Source of the DNA: Galdieria sulphuraria | Taxonomy: Eukaryota > Rhodophyta > Bangiophyceae > Galdieriales > Galdieriaceae | Length of the DNA stretch: 64,000 bases | Assembly: GCF_000341285.1 (NCBI RefSeq) | Contig: NW_005178458.1 | Span: forward strand, 62,001-126,000 | Reading direction: 5' to 3' | Shown: positions 11,574-24,151 of the stretch, in pieces | How the letters are laid out: every line of letters begins with the position of its first letter | Position numbering within the stretch: the stretch's first letter is position 1 | Position numbers and translations under genes: made by a program | Notes under the pieces: generated by a model | What the model was told of the DNA's origin: nothing | Seen by the model: only the letters and a program-made list of their open reading frames with translations | Database searches by the model: none

Positions 11574-12475
11574 AATTATCGCAACTATCTTTTGAACTTT
11601 TTGGCGCGTTTTAAATCAAAAGACAAATCGCAAATGCTGTCTATCATTAAATTTTTGCCAATTTAAAGTTGGCCAGGCACGTTGTTTTCAGTGACACAGG
11701 AAGAGACTAAGATAGCTACATAAGATCCAACTCCCTAGAGGAAAATAGCTTGTCTATGGCTTGCATGCGGGAAATTATTTCTAAAATAAGAATATTGTAA
11801 GCAGAAATATGGATGAGCTACTAATATTTGGAATCTCAAGCTTCTTAGTTATCCAATAATATTTGTCCTTCTATGAGGTTTATTGCCAATGAAGTTTGTT
11901 GAAATACGGAAGAGAATCTTAATCGGACTCAGATCCTGTTCGACTTTAAACCTTTATTCTGTCGATAAATTCAACATTATTGCTTTTCGATAAAACGTGG
12001 AACGAACGAACTAGCAGAATTTTCAACAGCTGGAAGAAACGCTCCTTGTTGGAACAAAGATTCTATCGAAACTATCCAAGCGCAAGGTTTTACACACAAA
12101 AAAAGCTTCATGAGTTCGAAGGCCAGACCATAACTCTAACACAAAGAAAGTCAAGACGCCAAGAGAGCGTTGATTCCCATATTACAAGAATGTGGGAGGA
12201 ACCCATCGGCAATTTTCTTTCACAATGAATTAACCAAGTTAATGCATTTTACGCACCGAACATATCTCAGAGAGAAGTTACTTGAAGAGAGAAATATCTT
12301 CTTTCGACAATTTTACCGTGGCGAAAAACTTTGTAACAAACGCTTCTATTCATTTCGAAGCTACACAATGACATATAGCTATGTCGGAGTATATTATTAA
12401 CACAACCTCTGCATTATCTCCCATAAGGTATATATCTATATGTACAAATAGTCGGCAACCACCATCCAGTTAGTT
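11574..12475. other. Intergenic with two overlapping open frames of unknown status
   Basis: The + strand has an open frame at about 11980-12228, with no ATG near its start and 82 codons, and another at 12170-12400, with an ATG and 76 codons, in a different frame. The codons are rich in Arg, Lys and aromatic residues and look protein-like, but I recognise no family and found no intron that joins them. They could be a small spliced gene or a relic. Confidence 0.3.
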
Positions 12476-13614
12476 TTATTCCGCAACATTTTCACTTTGC
12501 TGCTGCTCCACCTGCTTCTTCAGCAAACTAATTTCGTTCTTCAAGCTATCTCGTTCTTCGAGCAATTCCCGTATTATTTTTTCCTGTTCACTAGATTTGA
12601 ATTCTAATCTCCGAATTTGTTCATTTCTTTTCATACGCGACATTTTTGCACTCCATCGATTCTTCAGAATTCTACTAAAACTTTAATAATTATTCGTAAA
12701 ATTACAAGCAAACATCACCTTCTCAACTGCTTTTGCTCTTGAGTCAAACCCTCAGTGCTTCGAAGCGTAACTAGAGGGTGTGGCTCCTCATACATAGGTT
12801 GGCTTACACTCATACAAAGTGCATTTTCGCCGAATCTTCTCTGTTCGTCAGATATTGAAACCCCAAGGGATGGTTCCACACAGTCGTAATTTCTTGTCCG
12901 AGCATATTCACTCCATGGAAGCTGTCGAATCGAGTATAAATTTTCTTCTGAAGACGAAGTTTTGTAACTATTATTGTCATTACGCGGTTGACTGAAACCT
13001 GTAGGAGAATTGATCGGCTGTAAAATACCACCATCATGAAACGACACTCTGCTATTCCTATCCGCAATCTGTGGGGATGCAACTGCAGCTGTTTTTAATA
13101 CTGTCTCTCCGCGTAAACAACCTCCCTGATAACCTGGAATATCTTCTTTTTGACCAATGGCACTAAAAATCTCAAACGATGGAAGTTTAGACTGAGAAGA
13201 CGAAGTCTTATCCTCATGAAAAACATTTCTCTCTCCCTCTGCATTAGCTGCAGACAATTCACGCAAACGTGCACCATACACGTCAGGCTCCTGATTTGTC
13301 CGTAGCAAAACAGGTCGTTCCGTCAGAATTCCGGGAAAATCAGTTTTACGAGAGCTCTTATCCGAGTCGAATTCAAAAGAAATATTATTTCTCTGAACTT
13401 CGTTTTGCTTCGGTTGAAAGGTTGAGAGGAAATCCGTATCTTTGTCAAACCGTCCCCTTTCAAGTCTATAGTCTGTCAAATACCTCAATTTCTCTCGCCA
13501 GCTTTCAGTTTCTGAGAGAGAACCTTGCCAAGTGTTACCACAAGAAGACTTTCTTTCGTACTTGTCTAACTTGGGCAACTGTGGAAGTATTTCTTGCTTT
13601 CGTAAGACGTCCAT
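12476..13614 (-). CDS. bZIP transcription factor
   Basis: Two exons. The long first exon encodes an acidic, Ser/Asn-rich region of about 300 residues with no recognised domain. The intron (about 12718 down to 12675) lies just before the DNA-binding part. The second exon encodes the basic region LKNRWSAKMSRMKR with the N-x7-R signature (Asn of KNR to Arg of MSR). A leucine-zipper-like coiled coil of four to five heptads follows, ending at the TAA at 12478-12476. The basic region is therefore at the extreme C terminus. The ATG at 13614 is the first in frame (MDVLRKQEIL). The frame stays open a little further upstream over an Arg-rich stretch that lacks an ATG. The target genes cannot be told from sequence. 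Confidence 0.8.
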
Positions 13615-15788
<2,174 letters not shown>

Positions 15789-16568
15789 CAAATACTTGAA
15801 ATTTTTGTTCTCTTTGTTATTGATAGGATCCTACTATTGTTCCCTTTTTGGTTGGTTTCTCCACGTCTCAAACTGGGAGCATGATATATTTTCTTCATTT
15901 ACTATACCTCTCGAAATTTGTCGAATATATATATGAAATTTTATGCCATCCTGCTTGTTTGAAAGTTCTTCAGTTCATTTGATTAGTTGATATATTGCAT
16001 TTTGCTGTTTTCTTTGAATCATTTCGAAGGAAGAATTTGTCTATGCATCGAGAAACCATCAGTATGAATGTAGCAGATACGGTGAATTTCCGAAGAAACG
16101 GGATAAAACTATTTGGAACATTTGCAACAAGTTCTGGAATTTTTGGCCAAGCTGTTTCGTTTATACATAAATCCTTTCTGGCTTAAGACATTACTAAACA
16201 GTATTGATCCTTGTGGCGAAGGCGAACCAGAAAGTTTGCTTTTCGGATACTTGACATACGAGCGAATGTATTCCGGAATGGAAGCGTTTTAGATTTTTTA
16301 CTCATTCATTACTATAAGCCAAATAAGTAATTGTTAAAGTCGTCTTAGTCTGTAAAGGTTACTCAACTACCGAATCTTGCAACTACTGGGCTTTATCACA
16401 AAACAACGCTGTTAAATCTATAAAATAAGTTTCCTATTCTATTCTAGTACGTATATCTATTAGCTGTTCATGTTGTTCTATTGCACCTTGGCATACAACA
16501 ACACGAAAGGTTATAGTTAAAACTATCTCCAGTAAAAGATTTACACAATCAACAAAGCTAAAAGCTCT
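15789..16568. other. Intergenic between convergent genes
   Basis: This 780 bp spacer lies between the 3' ends of ADAT2 (+) and the MFS transporter (-). Short frames occur on the + strand (for example 15995-16186) with no known relative. It is A+T-rich with a short AT run near 15930. The 3' untranslated regions probably occupy part of it. Confidence 0.45.
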
Positions 16569-19086
16569 CTAATATCGTATGTGACACTCCACCTTCCATG
16601 GCCACCGAGGCAATGACGCTGCAATGAGGAAAATGGCAAATAACAAACTACTTTCCAAGTAGAAAAATGAACGCCCATGACTCAAAGGTGCCGGTAAGTC
16701 TAAAGAAATCGCAAACGCAAATAGCGAACCACCTATAACTGGTCCTGCAGCAAAACCGGCACTTTGAAGTCCTTGTGCAAGACCCAGAGCCAATCCTACA
16801 GAAGAAGGATGGACTGAATTCTTGACAATCAAAGCGATGCCTGCCCAGCAACACTGTTCAAAGAACGCCAAGAATATATCAAACAATGTATAAATTATCC
16901 AAGACATCGTATCCTTTCTACTCCATCCGAAAGTAACGATCACTGCAGGCAACAAATAGTTGACACTTCCTACCAACAAACCCAATCTGATGGTGTTCAC
17001 TACACCCAATCTCCGTGCAATATAAGGAAATATGTACAAGGCAACTAAAATTGTTGTGACCCCACTGAGAGTCTGTACACTGCCTATATCAGTGGAAGAA
17101 AATCCAAGACCTCCAAAACGAGGTTGTGTGGAGGCCCAAACAGGAATCACCTCGTCACCTGCAAGCAATGTAAAAGAGATCAACACAGCAACTATCAGAA
17201 CGTGGCGGAAAGTCTTATTTTCGATAGTTGCATTGGTGGGTTCTGGAAGAACCGTACCTTCTTCATCAGGAGAAAAGAGAGAGGTCTCTTCTACAGCACT
17301 CTCTTGAATTGCACTTCTATCTTCCTCATCCAATCTTAAACGGTCGACTATTCGTGGTGCTTTGGGTCGAAGAGAGGGAGAAAGAATATTTGCAGTCGCT
17401 GCTCCGAAGCTGCCACTCAAACCGTAAGTCATAAAGCTGGAACTTTCACTTTCTTTCCTTTGAGAAGTCAAAGATGAATTACCACGACTTTTCACGAAGT
17501 CGTCTGAATAAAACCAATCTTCATCCTCGGTTGTGATCGGTACTTGACTGCTCTTTCCTTCCAAGGTGTTACCTTCACCTTCCTCAGCCTCATCTTCCTT
17601 TTCCAGGAGGCTTCTGTCTAATGATCGTGAAAAGCTCTGTTGTGAGGAAGACAAGACCTTACTTCCTCCGTCTAACTCTCCTTCATCTGGCTCCGGTATA
17701 GCTTCTGTCAAGTATGGGCCACGGTTCTCTGTATAACTCTCACGGGAACTCCACAAGGAACGCTCATCCCACTCACGATCACATCGTTGCCTTTCACGTC
17801 TACCACGAATAGACCTTGCTGTCGGAGAACCTCCCAGAAAACTTCGAGAACGCCCCGTATCTAGCAAGGGTGTTCGTAATGAGTTCTCAACAGAGTGTTC
17901 AGGTACGGTTGAAGGAATAGAGGAAAACAAACTTTGGGTCATTCGAGGAGTAACGCCTGCTTGTCTTTCAAATGTTTCCAGCAGATTTCTATCCACATAG
18001 CTTCGTTCTTGTTCTCTAACTGATGAATAATCTGATCGTGCTATCGACATAATATCATCCGTAAATGTTGCATCTAATGTTATTCCCTGTTCTTGACTAG
18101 GAAAACTTTCTCCTGCAATGCCATAACTGTATTCTGCAGGTTCTTCCCTATTGTTCAACCACGTCCTTTTCCTGCTCTCATCCAAGAAGAAAAAGGCAAA
18201 AAACAAATCAACAAATACATAAACTGAGACCAGCAAACAGGGTAATAAATACGGAAAGCGATCAAAAAAGGAGCCTGGAGGAAAGTAGTGTGGAAAATGC
18301 ACTGAAGGCCGAGATAAGAAGCCACCAATAACTGGACCGATTACTACTCCAACTCCAAAAGTCAGTCCGATTAACCCGAAAGCTGCGGATTCATTGCTAG
18401 AGTCAGTAATGTCTGCCAAGTAAGTTTTTGCTACAGCAATATTCCTGTCATTAAAAAGAGAGAAAAATATCAAAATTTTGAATAATGCCATCGTATCTAG
18501 TACACGTACCCACTGGAAAGGCCGTGCAAGAAGCGGAAAATAAGAGCAGTGGTAATGTTTGAAGCCATTCCAAAAAGGTTGATGAAAAGAAAGTCTCCGA
18601 CTAAACCAATAAGTATTACTGGCCTTCGACCGACTTGATCACTCAACGCTCCCCATAACGGGCTTCCAAACATAGAACCAAGCGTAAAACAGGAAGCAAT
18701 CAAGCCCGAATAGTATCCAACTTCATTTTGCCGCCAATCTGGTATTTGCATAAGGTCTCGCACCAAAAACGGAGCGAAAGGGTACACAACTAAAAAGGTT
18801 GACATCAACCAACTCATATGGAACACATTCTTACTTGTGACAGAAAAGGCGTCGGCAAGAACAGCTAAACCAAGAATTACACTGAATCATTCGCAACAAA
18901 TGTGAACTGTACAGAAAACAAGAGAAAAAGGAACAATACTCACAGTCTTAAAGTAGGAAGTGGAGTAGGCTTTGTAGGTTCTCGAGAATATGTCGCTTTC
19001 TTTGGTGAAGCATGAACAGGAGGTGGTGGGGAAAGTGATTGAGGTGCTTCTGTTGCAGGATATTTTGGAGGAAGAACTGAAGTCAT
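16569..19086 (-). CDS. Major facilitator superfamily transporter, ZIFL/TetA-like, long central loop
   Basis: Four exons: 19086-18944, 18881-18835, 18789-18510 and 18444-16569. The loop between helices 2 and 3 reads GALSDQVGRRPVIL, the MFS A-motif, and helix 1 reads DAFSVTIVYPFAPFLVRD once a 45 bp intron is removed. Helix 4 has SSGNIAVAKTYLADITD, as in TetA- and ZIFL-type exporters. Six helices are followed by a hydrophilic loop of roughly 280 residues rich in Ser, Glu and Arg, then helices 7-12 from about FRHVLIVAVLISFTLL. The N terminus is Pro-rich. The substrate cannot be called; plant ZIFL relatives move zinc, potassium or organic anions. The long loop is far longer than the usual 30-80 residues and offers many possible phosphorylation sites. 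Confidence 0.75.
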
Positions 19087-19266
19087 TCTTGAATACACGA
19101 AAACTCTTCAGTTGTGGCTCTCAAAGCTTAGGCAACAGAAATTATTTCTTCCTTCATTTTGCGGTATCAAAGTCAAACCACTTGAAATCTCCACAATTTT
19201 ATACTTTATTCCCGAACGATTCCTTCTTTATTACCCAACCAACTCATCCCAAATGAATCTATCTTA

Positions 19267-20805
19267 TCACACTTCTCTATCTAACTGTACACTTTCAAAA
19301 CATTCTTTCCATATTTTTCTTTCACCAGGAACCGAAAATATTTCAAAGGTTTTGTAACTAGAAGAAGAGAGATCCAAAGCTGCTACAAGAGTATCTGCAA
19401 CATCCTTACGATTAATTCTACCAACTGCGGTATCTCCTTGTTGAAAGACAATTCTTCCAGAAGGATGCTCATCATTCAATCCAGTTGCACGAATAATGCA
19501 ATATGGTATGCCACTTGAACGTACGGCATCTTCACCCATTCGCTTTTCATTCAAGATATTACCAGGATTCAACTGTACAATGGGAATATTAAACGACCCA
19601 GCATAAATCTGACGTTGCTTTTCGTTCCACTCCAGTCTTGTCACTGCAGCGCTTGATAAAACAACCAAGCGAGGTATTGTTAAAGAGAAGGCCGTAATTT
19701 TTTCCAATACAAGTTCAAAACGCCCAGTTCTAAAATTCGGGTCAACCAATCCTCCTAAATCCAACCGGGAAATACCGAAACCTATCATATGAATGGAGCT
19801 TTTATTCAAACGATACTTATAGAGATTGGCTCCTTCCCCGAACAATATCTTAGAATTCTTCACCGGAATAAAGTCTGAAAATAAGAGCCGTATGTTCTGC
19901 CATTCTCCAGACTTGGTGTCAAACTCACACTGAAAAGAATATTCTTCGGAAGTATCCACCTCATTGTCTTTTAGAAAAATGCGATAACGCCTTCCATCTC
20001 CTTTCACTTTTAAGCAAAATCCATCAAACTCAGAAAGATTTAAAGGAACTGTTGATTGAGCTCTTATCTGTGCAACATTTCCATCACCATATTTCATTAA
20101 ATTACCAGTAAAAATTCCAAAGCCTGTTGAATACCGAAATGAACTAGAATTCGAAACTTCAATAGAACTTTGCTGCACAGGCTGGAAGATATGTTCCATA
20201 TCGGGAAGAGAAAAGTCGTATACAGTTCGTTCACGTTGTTCCGATTTCCAACTTTCAGCAAACAATTGTACCATATTCTTAAGAGCCAAATGGTCAATCT
20301 CACGAGGGCCACCAGTGCCAAAACCAGGAGGTCCACGGGAGCCTGCCGTCCAAATCACTCCATCCACTTTTCCAACAAAACTCTCGAGGCTGTTGCTTTC
20401 TTGCAAATCCCTAAAGGTCAAGTTCACTTCTTTTGGCAATTCTGCTTCCTTCACACTTGTTGGGCTTCGGGACAATCCCCATATACGATAACCGTACTTG
20501 ACCCTCGAACTCAGATTCTTACAAACTAACCTACCCACTCTTCCAGTTGCACCAACTACTAAAATATTCCGTTTTTGCTTCTTCATATCTTCTGTTTGTG
20601 CATCATGCCCTTGTTTCTGTAAACTTTTCCAAATAGATCGGACATTCAGACCAAACTGCTGTTGTAGGTCAGCTTTAAAAAGAGGAGTTAAGCTAGTTAT
20701 TCTTCTCGACTTCCTATGATAACATATACAATTCCTTCTCAAAGCAAACTTGTACGCTTTCTGCTTTGGAAAGAACCGATCCTTTGAAAGAACAAATGTA
20801 GCCAT
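19267..20805 (-). CDS. HCF173: HCF173-like plastid protein: NAD(P)-binding SDR fused to CIA30 domain
   Basis: Intronless, 512 residues. An N-terminal stretch without acidic residues (MATFVLSKDRFFPKQKAYKF is only mildly acidic) suggests organelle import. It is followed at about residue 80 by the Rossmann motif VVGATGRVGRLV. The SDR part continues with GVIWTAGSRGPPGFG, and near the end PRLVVLSSAAV and IPYCIIRATGLND. Between these lies a CIA30/NDUFAF1-like beta domain, with the segment FDGFCLKVKGDGRRYRIFLKD. This interruption of an SDR by CIA30 is the layout of plant HCF173, which promotes psbA translation. That function here is inference. The ATG at 20805 is the first in frame and sits only 22 bp from the start of the divergent Myb-like gene. 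Confidence 0.75.
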   Translation of the reverse strand: MATFVLSKDRFFPKQKAYKFALRRNCICYHRKSRRITSLTPLFKADLQQQFGLNVRSIWKSLQKQGHDAQTEDMKKQKRNILVVGATGRVGRLVCKNLSSRVKYGYRIWGLSRSPTSVKEAELPKEVNLTFRDLQESNSLESFVGKVDGVIWTAGSRGPPGFGTGGPREIDHLALKNMVQLFAESWKSEQRERTVYDFSLPDMEHIFQPVQQSSIEVSNSSSFRYSTGFGIFTGNLMKYGDGNVAQIRAQSTVPLNLSEFDGFCLKVKGDGRRYRIFLKDNEVDTSEEYSFQCEFDTKSGEWQNIRLLFSDFIPVKNSKILFGEGANLYKYRLNKSSIHMIGFGISRLDLGGLVDPNFRTGRFELVLEKITAFSLTIPRLVVLSSAAVTRLEWNEKQRQIYAGSFNIPIVQLNPGNILNEKRMGEDAVRSSGIPYCIIRATGLNDEHPSGRIVFQQGDTAVGRINRKDVADTLVAALDLSSSSYKTFEIFSVPGERKIWKECFESVQLDREV

Positions 20806-20827
20806 AATCTTAGAACAATTCAACAAA

Positions 20828-21440
20828 ATGTTTTGGTCGTTGACAACAACTCTAAGAGGCTACATACGGCAGCCTCTAAGTAACTATCGTTTTTTACGCA
20901 GCTCGAGTTATTTAGGCACAGCCAAAAAGGGAGCACCCTGGACACCAGAAGAAGATCAAAAGTTATTGGAATTACTTCGCTCCCTGAAAGGAGTGAGAAA
21001 GTGGACAACTCTTGAAGATTATTTCCCAGAGAGAACGCATCTTGCCATTCGCAGTCGGTAAGTTTGTTCTGAAAATATCAGAAAGTGTACTTATATCTGA
21101 ATGGGAAGTGCTCGAACACTTGTTGGAAGCAGAAGCGTTAGTAGAGCACCTTTTTCGCAAGAAGAAGACGAAAGGTTATTAGAACTTGTAGAGACTCACG
21201 GAGAAGACTTTTTAACGGTTGGAAGTTTTATGGAAAAAAGATCTCCATATCAGTGTAGTAGGAGGTAAGATAGGTGGACTCACAAGGTTAAACTTTCCTT
21301 TAATTTCCTTTAGATGGTTTCTCCATCTGAAAAAGATGAACGAGAAAGCAAAGTCCATAAGTATAAGACCTGCGCGTCAGTGGAGGCAACTTTATGACAA
21401 CTTTATTTCTTCTACAACGAATAAAAGTAATTCAAATTGA
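20828..21440 (+). CDS. Two-repeat Myb/SANT-like protein with a possible organelle presequence
   Basis: Three exons (20828 to about 21060, about 21111-21264, about 21314-21440) joined at phase-2 junctions after CG and AG. Two SANT/Myb-like repeats are visible. The first is APWTPEEDQKLLELL...W..L..YFPERTHLAIRSR, and the second is APFSQEEDERLLELVETHG...YQCSRRW. The N terminus before repeat 1 is about 33 residues, rich in Arg, Ser, Leu and aromatics with no acidic residue, and resembles a mitochondrial or plastid presequence. There is no other ATG before the first repeat, so this extension is very likely translated. A DNA- or chromatin-binding role follows from the family; organelle targeting is inference. 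Confidence 0.7.
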
Positions 21441-21471
21441 AGTTGTGATATCGACAGACTGACTGGGAGAA

Positions 21472-21921
21472 ATGTTAGAATGGACTTTGCTTTGTGAACT
21501 TGTGAAAGACATTGTTGAGAAACAGCAGTTGCTAGATGAGCACTTATTAGCCTTGCATACTATTATTCCTAACACTGCACGTGAAGTTTTACCTTTGTTA
21601 GATCGTTTGTTGTCTTCAGGTTATACCGAAGAAGGTTTTTTTGCCAAGTTCGAATTGTGGCGTTGTTGTTTTGGCGAAATAGTAGTACTTTCTTCTAGTC
21701 CAGTGAAAGAGAATACTTATTTTATGATTCTTTCTATACCTTTTTGTTCTTGTCAACAATTTTGCCAGGGTCTGTTTCGCACAAGGAATGCAGGAGATTG
21801 CTTCTGCAAGCACATCGTTCTTGCTTTGTTTCTAGTTCAACAGCAAGTTTGTAAAATACGTCACATGTCTGTTGAAGAATGGACCTTTCAGGTTTCGAAG
21901 TTGGTACAAGATGGAGCTTGA
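21472..21921 (+). CDS. ZSWIM7: SWS1/ZSWIM7-like SWIM zinc-finger protein
   Basis: Intronless, 149 residues. The SWIM signature CxC...CxH is complete: Cys92-x-Cys94 in FCSCQQF and Cys112-x-His114 in FCKHIV, followed by a hydrophobic helix (LALFLVQQQV). Size and layout match SWS1/ZSWIM7, the Shu-complex subunit that promotes Rad51 filament formation in homologous recombination. An N-terminal helical region of about 60 residues precedes the finger. The gene starts only 31 bp after the Myb-like gene on the same strand. Confidence 0.8.
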   Translation: MLEWTLLCELVKDIVEKQQLLDEHLLALHTIIPNTAREVLPLLDRLLSSGYTEEGFFAKFELWRCCFGEIVVLSSSPVKENTYFMILSIPFCSCQQFCQGLFRTRNAGDCFCKHIVLALFLVQQQVCKIRHMSVEEWTFQVSKLVQDGA

Positions 21922-22576
21922 ACTGTATGGGGGTTCTTTCACATAATAGTCTTCAGTATCAAAGGAAAGGGTAACCGAGATAGGTAAACCTTGTGTTAGC
22001 AGAGTATTTTGAATATCAGAAAATGCCCTTTGAAACTAGGATTTGTTCTTTTGTATATTTATTTCTGCGCCATGTTTTCGACATCTTTATGAAAGGTTGT
22101 TAAGATAACGACGCTTCCGCTTTCATAATGTGTTGCATATGATATCAGAATTTTGTCTTTTTGTCTTTTCACTGTGTTGATCGAAGCTTGTTAAATGCCA
22201 TACTTTGATTTCATGTACAGCAAGATCTTCTCAGTTTGAAACGAGTTGTTTTGGTTAATTGAATACGTATGAAGGCTGGAAATGTTTCAAGGTTCGTAGC
22301 ATGCTGAAAGGACTCGAGGCAGTCGACACAAAAGCATAGACGGGATAATATGTAGTTCTCAGTAAGTGAACGAATAAAAGAGTGAGATGGGAACATTTGG
22401 CGAATACACAAACGAATCATCAACGAACGTTTGCTTTCTACTTATTTTTTTCCCTCTTTACATATTCTGTATCAACATAAAATAATATAAAAAATTTTTC
22501 CTGTCAAACATTCGCTTGGAATAAAAATGAGCAGGAAAACTACAAACTTCAAAAATATTCCGGCTTAATAATAACG
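21922..22576. other. Intergenic between convergent genes
   Basis: This 655 bp stretch lies between the ZSWIM7 stop (+) and the stop of the conserved unknown gene (-). It is A+T-rich with T-runs near 22445 and no coding frame that I can support. Confidence 0.45.
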
Positions 22577-23195
22577 TTAGGAACTAGTATCACCGCTTTT
22601 CGCTGGAACGACGGCATCTTGTTCGAAGCGCCTATTCTCAGCTTCGACTGGAGAGGCTTCTACGTGAGCGTCTTTCCCCTTATCAGCTTGATACCAACTA
22701 ACTTCGAAACTACACCTTTGAAGAGCTTCAATAATCTTCTCTTGTAACTTGGACAAGTCTCCTACACAACTTTCCAAATCGTCCGGTCGAAGCAACAAAA
22801 AGTATTGGCTGTCATCTGTCTCTCCTGCAACACAAGGCAAGGCCGTGTTAACGACTGTGCGTAACTAAGTATATATTTGAACGAATTTTCCAGGAATAAA
22901 GTTTCCACTTCACCTTTGCATCCATTTCGTCTCTATGAATGTTGAAAAGGGGAACTCCAAGCCATCCAGTTGTTTGCAACGTGGTCCACTCAGGCTTCAC
23001 CTTTTTGTCTCCGTGAGTGATGTCACACGCAGCACAATGTCCCCTTCCAAACCACTTTCGAAGTAGATAAAGAACTTCACCTGGAACTGTTCCGTCCGCA
23101 TCGTAGACAATGTATAGAGCCTTTAAAGAGCCGATTCTTCGTTCCAAACAAGGACTGGTATCTTCAACCTTTTGTATTCTTTTCCTGGTGTTCAT
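22577..23195 (-). CDS. Conserved protein of unknown function with GHCAACDITHG motif, bacterial-like
   Basis: Two exons joined at phase 0 by a 49 bp intron inside the segment DEMDAK/LRTVV. The order is LKALYIVYDADGTVPGEVLYLLRKW, then GHCAACDITHGDKKVKPEW, LGVPLFNIHRDEMDAKLR, and a C-terminal block LLRPDDLESCVGDL. From memory, short bacterial proteins annotated only as hypothetical share this order (YNADGxxxGELxY...HCALCDITHG...PEW...VPVxxxHxxE). I do not know a function. The CxxC within GHCAACDITH suggests metal or thiol chemistry, which is inference. The tail (last 40 residues) is charged and absent from the bacterial kind. The start ATG is at 23195. It could be a horizontally acquired gene that gained an intron. 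Confidence 0.65.
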
Positions 23196-24151
23196 AATAT
23201 CCAATTCTCAATAAATATCCGACACATCGAGAAAACTATCAGTAGTTACGAAGTTAATGTGTCAAAGGAAACCCAAATTTGCCCTTAAGGGGGAGAATGA
23301 AATGATCTCCCATTAAGCTCATTTTTCGAACCCTCATGCATTGAAAGGTTCTCCTTTAAACTCTTCGATTCTTGTCTGTAGAGAAGAACGATGAATTCAC
23401 AGACATTTTAGTGATGCATTGCACTCTATAAGGACATATATGATATCACCTTTTTACGCAGTATGATCTATTATTTCAAAGGATAAAGCAGCATTCTTTC
23501 AAAATATTTATCAATTGACATTTACATGCCCTTCAAAAAATAATGATATTTCCTAGAAAATTCTTTGTAAAGGTTTCTTTATAGAAAACCCATATTTTTG
23601 AGGTTTTACGACGATAGAAAGAACAATAATGTTGAAAAAGACAAACAATAGATAACTTGACAAAATTTTTCTAAAAAATACGATTTCTTTGATTATTATC
23701 AAAATATGTATAGGAGTTTTGTCTCATGGGCTCAATTACTAGGAAACAATAAAATGATCGAAAAGCTATCTCAACGCTCACTTCAACAAGATTTTATGGT
23801 CGCCAAGTTTTTCCATTGATTGGTTCCACTTGTATTTCCACTTACAAAACTGCATAGTCACCTCAACGACTGTATCCATTCAGGATAAGAACCCAGTGTT
23901 CGGTACAAAGCAATAAGGTGCGTTCCAGCCCTGCTGAATGATTTTACTTCATAAACTTGACTGTAATCCCTTTCAAAACCAAAGACTCATCTAAAACTCT
24001 GAATGTTTTGCTAATCAGCTCTACGTTTTCTAGATAAACTACTTAAAAGCGCATCACTTCGTAATACATATCACGTTCAATTATTGGATTGCCGATTTCG
24101 CGTCGTCGTCCTTCATTTCGCATTGGCAAATAGGACAGACGCAAAGGAATC
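23196..24151. other. Intergenic, divergent promoter region
   Basis: This 956 bp region separates two divergent genes (unknown protein on -, RPL5 on +) and should hold both promoters. It is A+T-rich and contains a perfect-armed hairpin at 23284-23317, listed separately. No coding frame or tRNA was recognised. Confidence 0.45.
23284..23317. other. Stem-loop between divergent genes
   Basis: Arms CTTAA (23284-23288) and GGGAGA (23291-23296) pair with TCTCCC (23306-23311) and TTAAG (23313-23317). There is a small internal bulge and a 9-base loop. The stem has 11 pairs. It lies about 90 bp upstream of the unknown-protein start codon. Its role is unknown: it could be in a 5' leader, a small RNA or chance. 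Confidence 0.4.

Noticed and set aside
17032-17434. Overlapping + strand frames of 68-91 codons
   Set aside because: They are antisense shadows of the long MFS central exon.
23320-23345. tRNA T-loop-like GGTTCGAA on the - strand
   Set aside because: The flanking bases do not form a T-stem and no other tRNA arms are present.
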